Below are positions 57,502 through 64,000 of a stretch of DNA of 64,000 nt, piece by piece. The notes beneath the pieces were generated by a model. It saw only the letters and a program-made list of their open reading frames with translations, was not told the DNA's origin and ran no database searches. A program made the position numbers and the translations under genes. The stretch comes from Arenivirga flava (GTDB lineage: Bacteria; Actinomycetota; Actinomycetes; Actinomycetales; Microbacteriaceae): NCBI RefSeq assembly GCF_030161575.1, contig NZ_BSUL01000001.1, positions 930,001-994,000 on the forward strand, read 5' to 3'. Positions within the stretch are counted from its first letter, which is position 1, and each line of letters starts with the position of its first letter.

Positions 57502-59154
57502 GTGGCACCATCACGCATCCTCCGCAGGGCGGCCCTCGCCGCCGTCGCAGCGCTCGCGCTGAGCTCCTGCGCCATCCAGCTGCAGAGCCGCCCCGACCCG
57601 ACCGTCGGCGACGACACCATGCTCATCGGCGCCGACACCGGCGCGCCGTTCTTCGAGGAGAACTTCAACCCCTACCTGGGCACCAAGCGCATCGGCGTCA
57701 ACTACCTGTTCGAGCCGCTGCTGCTCGTCGACCCCATCAGCGGGCAGGAGCACGACTGGCTGGCGGAGTCGACCGAGGTGCCCGACCCCTCGACGATCGT
57801 CTTCGACCTGCGCGACGGCGTCACCTGGTCGGACGGCGAGCCGTTCACGGAGGACGACGTGGCCTTCACCTTCGACCTGCTGCAGCAGGTGCCCGCCTTC
57901 GACGGCACCGGTATCTGGAGCTACATCGACTCCTACGAGACCGGCGACGGCACCGTCACGGTGCACCTCAAGGAGCCCGACGTGCCGGCCCGCGTCATCA
58001 TCGGCGGCGTCGTCATCGTGCCCGAGCACCAGTGGGCCGACGTGGAGAACCCCGACTCGTTCCGCAACACCGACCCCATCGGCACCGGCCCGTACACGCT
58101 CGGCAACTTCACCCCGCAGCAGTACTCGATGGACAAGAACCACGACTACTGGCAGGCCGACGAGGTCGCGGCGGAGCACCTCATCCTGCCGGCCGCGAAC
58201 AGCGATCTCGACGTCGTGACCAAGGGCTACGACTGGGCCTTCAAGTACATGAGCAACGTGGAGGGCACCTGGCTCGCCGCCAGCGACACCAACAGCTACT
58301 TCTTCCCGCCGGGCGGCACGATCGCGCTCTTCCCGAACCACACCCGCGAGCCGTTCGACGACGTTCGCGTGCGTCAGGCGCTTTCGCTGGCCCTCGATCG
58401 GCGATCCATCGCCGACCTCGCGGCCGAGGGCTACATGGACCCGGCGAGCATGAGCGGACTGCTGCTGCCGAACCAGGAGGAGGACCTCGACCCGAGCCTG
58501 CCCGACCAGGGCTTCGTCGAGCAGGACCGGGACCGCGCCCTGGAGCTCCTCGCCGAAGCCGGATGGACGTTGCAGGGCGACCGCCTGGTCGACGAGTCCG
58601 GCCAGCAGCTCGCCTTCACCATCACCACCGCCAACGGCTACGCCGACTGGCTGCGCGCCGTGCAGGAAGTGGAGCGCCAGTTCGAGGCGATCGGCATCGA
58701 CGTCTCGGTCGACCAGCCGCAGCCCGCCGGGCACACGCTCGCGCAGCGCAACGGCGACTTCGACCTCATCGTGTCGAGCTTCGGCGGCACGGGCACCGTG
58801 TACCAGGACTTCAACAACAACCTCTCCGGCGAGTTCTTCGTGCCCGAGGGCGAGGAGACCGGCAACAACTTCGGCCGTTACCGCAACGACGAGGTCGACG
58901 CGATCCTGCGCGAGTACCGCGTCACCACCGACGAGACGCGGCTGCGCGAGCTCGCCTGGGAGCTCGAGAACGTCTTCTACGACGACGTGCCGGTGATCGG
59001 CATGTACTACGGCGGCAGCTGGGGGCTCTTCAGCGACCGCAAGTTCACCGGCTGGCCGAGCGAGGAGGACCGCTACTCGCCGATCACCTACATGCCGTCG
59101 GCGCTGCTGGTGCTCACGAGCCTCGAGCGGGTCCGGCAGGAGGGCGACGACTGA
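57502..59154 (+). CDS. Family-5 (oligopeptide-type) ABC transporter substrate-binding lipoprotein
   Basis: A 550 aa secreted lipoprotein; the signal ends in LALSSC. The mature part is a family-5 solute-binding protein: ENFNPYLGTKRIGVNYLFEPLL near 50, the region GVTWSDGEPFTEDDVAFTFDLL near 110 and DVRVRQALSLALDRRSIADLA near 290. Some family-5 proteins bind oligosaccharides, not peptides, and the LacI control here points to a sugar. The GTG at 57502 is taken because GTGAGGA lies upstream. Its TGA overlaps the next ATG (TGATG). Confidence 0.9.
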   Translation: MAPSRILRRAALAAVAALALSSCAIQLQSRPDPTVGDDTMLIGADTGAPFFEENFNPYLGTKRIGVNYLFEPLLLVDPISGQEHDWLAESTEVPDPSTIVFDLRDGVTWSDGEPFTEDDVAFTFDLLQQVPAFDGTGIWSYIDSYETGDGTVTVHLKEPDVPARVIIGGVVIVPEHQWADVENPDSFRNTDPIGTGPYTLGNFTPQQYSMDKNHDYWQADEVAAEHLILPAANSDLDVVTKGYDWAFKYMSNVEGTWLAASDTNSYFFPPGGTIALFPNHTREPFDDVRVRQALSLALDRRSIADLAAEGYMDPASMSGLLLPNQEEDLDPSLPDQGFVEQDRDRALELLAEAGWTLQGDRLVDESGQQLAFTITTANGYADWLRAVQEVERQFEAIGIDVSVDQPQPAGHTLAQRNGDFDLIVSSFGGTGTVYQDFNNNLSGEFFVPEGEETGNNFGRYRNDEVDAILREYRVTTDETRLRELAWELENVFYDDVPVIGMYYGGSWGLFSDRKFTGWPSEEDRYSPITYMPSALLVLTSLERVRQEGDD

Positions 59155-60134
59155 TGCTCTGCGCGCTGCGCAAGCTCGGGCTGTTCGCCCTCACCCTCTG
59201 GGCCGCCGTCACGATCAACTTCTTCCTGCCCCGCCTCATGCCCGGCGATCCCGCCGACGCCGCGCTCGCCAGGCTCGCCCAGAACGGTCCGGTGACGGAT
59301 GCGACGCGCGCCGCCATCGAGGCCCAGCTCGGCCTGCCGACCGGCAACCTCTGGGACCAGTACGTCAGCTACCTGCAGCAGGTCGTGACGCTCGACTTCG
59401 GCGTCTCGTTCACCTATTACCCGCAGTCGGTGTCGGAGCTGGTGGCGGATGCGCTGCCGTACACCCTGATCCTCGTCGGCCTGGTCACGGTGATCGCCTT
59501 CATCGGCGGCACCCTGCTCGGCGTGCTCGCGGCCTGGAAGCGGGGCACCTGGCTCGACGCGCTGCCGACGATCGGCGGCAGCTTCGCGAGCGCGTTCCCG
59601 TACTTCTGGACGGCACTGCTGCTGCTGTTCTTCCTCGGCTACGTGCTGCGCTGGTTCCCCTCCTCCGGCGCCTACAGCGTGACCAGCGATCCGGGCCTGA
59701 ACTGGCAGTTCATCGGCGACGCCGCATACCACGCGGCCCTGCCCGCGGTCACCATCCTCGTCACCTCGCTCGGCGGCTGGATCCTCGGCATGCGCAACAC
59801 GATGATCTCCACGCTCGGCGACGACTACGTGACGTTCGCCGAGGCGAACGGCCTCCGCAAGCGCACGGTCGCGCTCCGCTACGCGGCGCGCAACGCGATC
59901 CTGCCGAACCTCACCTCCTTCGGGCTCGCGCTCGGCGGCGTGGTCGGCGGATCCCTGCTCGTCGAGCAGGTGTTCGGCTACCCCGGTGTCGGCTACCTGC
60001 TCTTCAACGCGGTGATCAACCAGGATTACCCGCTCATGCAGGCCATGTTCCTGATGATCACGGTCTCCGTGCTCGTCGCCAACTTCCTCGTCGACATCCT
60101 GTACGGCGTGCTGGACCCGAGGACCCGCCGATGA
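59154..60134 (+). CDS. ABC transporter permease (DppB/OppB type)
   Basis: A 326 aa inner-membrane permease with about six segments. N-terminal opening LGLFALTLWAAVTINFFLPRLMPGDP is the OppB pattern, including the Pro-Gly-Asp-Pro after the first segment. The EAA loop reads YVTFAEANGLRKRTVALRYAARNAILP near 235. It pairs with the DppC-type permease that follows (ATGA overlap). Confidence 0.93.
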   Translation: MLCALRKLGLFALTLWAAVTINFFLPRLMPGDPADAALARLAQNGPVTDATRAAIEAQLGLPTGNLWDQYVSYLQQVVTLDFGVSFTYYPQSVSELVADALPYTLILVGLVTVIAFIGGTLLGVLAAWKRGTWLDALPTIGGSFASAFPYFWTALLLLFFLGYVLRWFPSSGAYSVTSDPGLNWQFIGDAAYHAALPAVTILVTSLGGWILGMRNTMISTLGDDYVTFAEANGLRKRTVALRYAARNAILPNLTSFGLALGGVVGGSLLVEQVFGYPGVGYLLFNAVINQDYPLMQAMFLMITVSVLVANFLVDILYGVLDPRTRR

Positions 60135-61050
60135 CCACCACCCATTCCATCCGCACCGCCGACCGCGACGGCTCCGGCGGAGCCGGCCCCTGCGGGTCGT
60201 GCTCCGCTTCGCGGGCACGATCCTGTCGAACGGCAAGGCGCGCATCGGCGCGGCCATCCTGGGCCTGTTCCTGCTGATCGGCATCTTCGCGCCGCTACTG
60301 TCGCCGTACGACCCGAACGCGAACGACTTCGCCGGCGGCGAGGGCGCGAGCGCCGCGCACTGGCTCGGCACCACCGCGGCGGGCGAGGACGTGCTCAGCC
60401 AGCTGCTGCACGGCGCGCAGGTGAGCCTGCTCGTCGGGCTCGTCGCTGGCGGGCTCTCCACGGTGGTCGCCGTGCTCATCGGCCTGAGCTGGGGCTACCT
60501 GCGCGGCTTCACGGCCGAGGCGATCAACTTCGTGGTCAACCTCTTCCTGGTCATCCCCGGCCTGCCGCTCATGATCGTGCTCGCGGCCTACCTGCAGGGC
60601 GGTGGGCTCATCATGATCATCGCCGTCGTGGTCATCACCGGATGGGCGTGGGGCGCGCGCGTGCTGCGCAGCCAGACGCAGTCGCTGCGGTCGCGGGACT
60701 TCGTCACCGCCGCCGTGTTCAGCGGCGAGCGGCCGAGCCGCATCGTGTTCCGCGAGATCCTGCCGAACATGCTCTCGCTCATCGTGGGCAGCTTCTTCGG
60801 CGCCGCCACCGCGGCGATCCTCGCCGAGAGCGGCCTGTCGTACCTGGGCCTCGGCGACACGTCGACGATCAGCTGGGGCACGATGCTCTTCTGGGCGCAG
60901 AACTCGAACGCGCTGCTCACCGGGCAGTGGGCGCTGCTGTTCGCCCCCGGCCTCTGCATCGCCCTGCTCGCCACCAGCCTGACGCTCATCAACTTCGGTG
61001 TGGACGGCATCAGCAATCCGCGCCTGCGCGAGGGGAAGGACGCCCGATGA
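60131..61050 (+). CDS. ABC transporter permease (DppC/OppC type; frameshift at 60187-60190)
   Basis: A permease of about 306 aa with about six segments. One C is missing from CCCC at 60187-60190; restoring it joins SGGAGP to LRVVLRFAGTILSNGKARIG and the remaining protein. Features: ILGLFLLIGIFAPLLSPYDPNAND (the OppC-type first segment followed by a Tyr-Asp-Pro), LGTTAAGEDVLSQLLHGAQVSL and the EAA loop RDFVTAAVFSGERPSRIVFREILPN near 195. It overlaps the neighbours by ATGA on both sides. Confidence 0.93.
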
Positions 61051-62761
61051 ACGACGCCAAGCACTCCGACGACCCGCTGCTCAGGGTCGAGGCGCTCTCG
61101 GTCGGCTACCTCTCCCCGACCGCGCGCCCGTGCACGCCGTCGAGGACGTGAGCTTCACGCTGCGCCGGGGCGAGTTCGTGGGCCTGGTCGGCGAGTCCGG
61201 CTCGGGCAAGTCGACGCTGGGCTTCGCGATCACGCGCCTGTCGAAGCCGCCGGCGGCGATCACCGCGGGGCGCATCCTCTTCGACGGCACCGACGTGGCC
61301 TCCATCGAGGATGAGCCGCTGCGCCGGCAGCGCCAGGGCGGCTTCGCCATGGTGCTGCAGTCCGGCATGAACGCGCTCAACCCGGTGCGGCGCATCCGCG
61401 ACCACTTCGGCGACATCTTCGCGGCGCACGGCCACGTGCCCGCGGACCGGCGGGACGAGCGGATGCGCGAGCTGGTCGGCAAGGTCAAGCTCGATCCCAG
61501 CGTGCTCGACCGGTACCCCGGCGAGCTCTCCGGCGGCATGCGGCAGCGCGTCTCGATCGCGCTCGCGCTCTCCCTCGAGCCCCAGCTCATGGTCTTCGAC
61601 GAGCCGACCACGGCGCTCGACGTGCTCGTGCAGCACGCGGTGATGGAGACCATCCGCGAGCTGCAGCGCGACGTCGGCTTCACGGCCATCCTCATCAGCC
61701 ACGACCTCGGCACCGTGCTGGAGTCCGCCGAACGGGTGCTGGTCATGCACGAGGGCCGCATCGTCGAGGACGGCCCGAGCCGGCGCGTGCTCGAGGCGCC
61801 GGAGGACGAGTACACCCGCATGCTGCTCTCGCACTACGCCGATCCGCGCGCCGAGGTCGTGTCGCTGCCAGGCATGGAGGAGGCTGCGGTGCGCCGCGCG
61901 CGGGGCACCACCCGCGCGCAGGACGCGGTGGCCGAGCCCACGGTCGGCACCCGGCAGCGCCGGGCCGAGCGTGCCGTGGTGGCCGAGGGGCTCACCATGA
62001 CGTACCCGCCGCGGCGGCGCGGGGAAGAGCCGATCCGGGCCGTGCAGGACGTCTCGTTCACGCTCGAGCCCGGCGGCTCGCTCGCCCTGGTCGGCGCGAG
62101 CGGCAGCGGCAAGAGCACGATCGCGAAGATGCTCACCGGCGTCGAGCGGCCGACCAGCGGCACCGTGCGCTTCGGCGACCTCGACATCGGCCGGCTCAAG
62201 CGGCGCGAGCTGCGCACGCTGCACCGCGATGTGCAGATGGTGTTCCAGGACCCGTACGCCGCGCTGAACCCGCTGCACACCGTCGAGTACACGCTGACCC
62301 GACCCGTCGAGAACTTCACGGGGCTCACCGGCTCGGCGGTGCGGCGGCGCGTGCTCGAGCTGCTCGAGACCGTCGGGCTGAACCCTGTCGAGCAGTTCGC
62401 GGCCAAGCTGCCGCACCAGCTCTCGGGTGGCCAGCGCCAGCGCGTGGTGATCGCCCGCGCGCTCGCCAGCGATCCGCAGGTGATCATCGCCGACGAACCG
62501 GTCTCGATGCTCGACGTCTCGCTGCGCGCCGGCGTGCTGGCGCTGCTCGAGGACCTGCGCGAGCGCTGGGGCGTCTCGCTGCTCTACATCACGCACGACC
62601 TGCTGAGCGCCCGGCTCATCACCGACCGCATCCTGGTGCTCAATCAGGGCCGGGTCGTCGAGCGCGGCGCGACGGACGAGGTGCTGCGCGCTCCCGGCGA
62701 CGAGTACACGGTGCGGCTGCTCGATGCCGTACCCGACCCGCGGCGGGCGGGGATGGTGTGA
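61047..62761 (+). CDS. Fused ABC transporter ATPase, DppD-DppF type (frameshift at 61114-61117)
   Basis: A 571 aa protein with two ATPase domains in one chain. The first has Walker A VGESGSGKSTLG near 44, signature LSGGMRQRVSIALALS near 160 and Walker B LMVFDEPTTALDVLV. The second has VGASGSGKSTIAK near 350, LSGGQRQRVVIARALAS near 455 and IIADEPVSMLDVSLR. Each is typical of the oligopeptide-type transporters, which normally use two separate ATPases. One C missing in CCCC at 61114-61117 gives LSPDRAPVHAVEDVSFTL when restored. It overlaps the permease (ATGA) and hydrolase (GTGA) genes. Confidence 0.93.
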
Positions 62762-63630
62762 GCGCGTTCGCACCGCATCCGGTCTACGGGGACTTCGCGC
62801 TCGACCCGGGCCTCGACACCGTCGGCGTCGAACTGCCCGTCGGCACGCTCAGCGCCTTCCTGATCGAACCGCGGAGACCGGGGCGGGCGACCGCGCTGCT
62901 CGTGCCGGGGTACACGGGGTCGAAGGAGGACTTCCGGCTGCTGCTGCCCGAGCTCGCCGCCGCCGGCGTGCGCGCCCTCGCGATCACCCGTCGCGGGCAG
63001 GCGGACTCGGCCGCGCCGGACGACCCCGACGCGTACGCGCTCGACGAGGAGGCGGGCGACGTCGCCCAGGTCGCCGCGCTGCTGGCCGCCGCGAGCGACG
63101 ACGCGGCCGTGCACCTGCTCGGCCACAGCCTCGGCGGCGTGATCGCCGCGCGGGCCGCCGCCCTCGCTCCGGAGCGCTTCGCGAGCCTCACCCTGCTCTG
63201 CTCCGGCCCGCACGGCTGGGCGTACCGCAAGCTGCGCGAGCGCGTGCTCGCCGGGACCGAGGGCAACCTCGCGGTCTGGCAGTCGGCGAACCCGCGCTGG
63301 CACGGCGTGCCCGAGGAGGCGATGGATGCGGATGCGCGCTTCGTGCGCCGGCGCATGCTCGACACGAGCGCGCGCAGCATCGTCGGCGGCGCGGTGATCC
63401 TGGAGGACGAGCACGACCTCACCGAGGAGGTCGGGGGCACGGGCCTACCGGTGCTCGTCGCGCACGGCGAGCACGACGACGCCTGGCCGACCCCCTGGCA
63501 GCGGGCCATGGCCGAGCAGCTGGGTGCCCGCTACGCCGTCATCGGCGACGCGTTCCACTCGCCCGGCATCGAGGCGCCGGCCGCCACCGCGGCGCTGCTC
63601 GCGGACTTCTGGACCGCCGCTCAGGCGTAG
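62758..63630 (+). CDS. Alpha/beta hydrolase
   Basis: A 290 aa serine hydrolase with the alpha/beta fold. The nucleophile is Ser124 in LLGHSLGGVIAAR; the oxyanion region is ALLVPGYTGSKEDF; the acid is in VAHGEHDDAWP and the catalytic His in GDAFHSPGIEAP. Short cap domain. It is coupled to the fused ATPase gene (GTGA) as the last gene of the transport operon, so it likely acts on the imported compound, perhaps cutting an ester such as an acetyl group. Substrate not known. Confidence 0.87.
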   Translation: MSAFAPHPVYGDFALDPGLDTVGVELPVGTLSAFLIEPRRPGRATALLVPGYTGSKEDFRLLLPELAAAGVRALAITRRGQADSAAPDDPDAYALDEEAGDVAQVAALLAAASDDAAVHLLGHSLGGVIAARAAALAPERFASLTLLCSGPHGWAYRKLRERVLAGTEGNLAVWQSANPRWHGVPEEAMDADARFVRRRMLDTSARSIVGGAVILEDEHDLTEEVGGTGLPVLVAHGEHDDAWPTPWQRAMAEQLGARYAVIGDAFHSPGIEAPAATAALLADFWTAAQA

Positions 63631-64000
63631 AGCGAGGGCCGATAGCGCACGAGGCCGTCGAGCAGGGCGGCCTCGTCTCGCCGCGCGGCCTCGACCCCGC
63701 GGTCCAGTGCGATGCGGTTGCGCGCGTAGGCGAGGCGCGTCGCATCGAGTTGGAAGCGCCGCATGAGGTCGCCGCGCCCGCGGGACCGCGCCCAGCGCAG
63801 GGCCTGCTGGCGACCCGGCCAGGAACCGAGCATGTCCACCTCGAAGGGCAGGAACCATCCGGCGCGCGCGTACTCGACCAGGCGCGCCCTCACCAGCGCC
63901 GCCTCCCGACGCCGCAGCCAGACGACGAGCACGATCGCGCCGACGAACAGCGGCAGCTGCACCACCGCGTAGTAGCCGATGAACGGGAGCAGCCCGCCGC
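63621..64000 (-). CDS. C-terminal part of a membrane protein, probably PrsW-family (runs off the right edge)
   Basis: Open on the minus strand from the right edge to a stop at 63621-63623, about 126 residues visible. It starts with a membrane segment (LLPFIGYYAVVQLPLFVGAIVLVVWLRRRE, read in pieces) and then a charged tail with EYARAGWFLPFEVDMLGSWPGRQQALRWARSRG. Actinobacterial PrsW intramembrane proteases end in a very similar EVxML...GRR tail, so I suggest PrsW; the catalytic part is outside the window. It overlaps the end of the convergent hydrolase gene by 10 bp. Confidence 0.55.
   Translation of the reverse strand, partial: GGLLPFIGYYAVVQLPLFVGAIVLVVWLRRREAALVRARLVEYARAGWFLPFEVDMLGSWPGRQQALRWARSRGRGDLMRRFQLDATRLAYARNRIALDRGVEAARRDEAALLDGLVRYRPSLYA

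Overview
The window is about 64 kb of very GC-rich actinobacterial chromosome. It looks like Microbacteriaceae. Evidence: an Lsr2-type nucleoid protein, the actinobacterial order peroxiredoxin(AhpE)-aceE-PucR/FasR-type regulator-fabD-fabH-acpP-fabF-DUF3145, a TreX-TreY-TreZ trehalose set, many GTG/TTG starts, many 1-4 nt stop/start overlaps, and heavy use of the octamer GCGGATGC/GCATCCGC. No phage, IS element, CRISPR array or plasmid gene was seen. It is ordinary core and metabolic chromosome.

Layout. 1-5.6 kb (minus): Nif3-like protein (cut by the left edge), an NCS1-type permease with a huge N-terminal extension, an LLM flavin oxidoreductase, PdxH and Lsr2. 5.9-8.6 kb (plus): folate operon folE-folP-folB-folK plus a SLOG/DUF2493 gene, all joined by overlapping stop/start codons. 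8.7-13.1 kb: a NarL-type two-component system facing a BcrA-like ABC exporter with two permeases. 13.1-22.1 kb: tRNA-Val, peroxiredoxin, aceE, then the FASII operon. 22.2-30.5 kb: an EF4/LepA-like GTPase, a PadR-like regulator, a PolA-like polymerase, a glycosyltransferase and a GH92 mannosidase. 30.6-37.8 kb: CAU tRNA, a second glycosyltransferase, DMT transporter, peptide deformylase, VanZ-like protein, PNPase and a GntR/FCD regulator. 37.8-46.5 kb: DJ-1/PfpI protein, an LLM monooxygenase/FMN reductase pair, and an RpiR-regulated AfuABC-type transporter operon ending in a histidine phosphatase. 46.6-53.2 kb: treZ-treY-treX and rpsO. 53.4-64 kb: a membrane protein, an LLM oxidoreductase, an FKBP, a LacI regulator, a family-5 (oligopeptide-type) ABC transporter with an alpha/beta hydrolase, and the end of a probable PrsW-like gene.

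Two transport operons give the clearest new biology. One is rpiR-SBP-permease-ATPase-histidine phosphatase, which I read as possible phosphosugar import and dephosphorylation. The other is a LacI regulator with matching operators in front of itself and of a family-5 ABC importer. I also see hairpins on both sides of acpP inside the FASII operon, a clean palindrome between the two-component system and the exporter it probably controls, and several genes whose -10 box lies 6-7 nt before the start codon, predicting leaderless mRNAs.

Caution on sequence quality: twelve genes, including essential aceE, fabD, folP and def, are broken by a missing single base. All but one of the thirteen sites lie in a C or G run of 4-5. 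I read these as base-calling errors and annotate the genes as whole CDSs, giving each break point.
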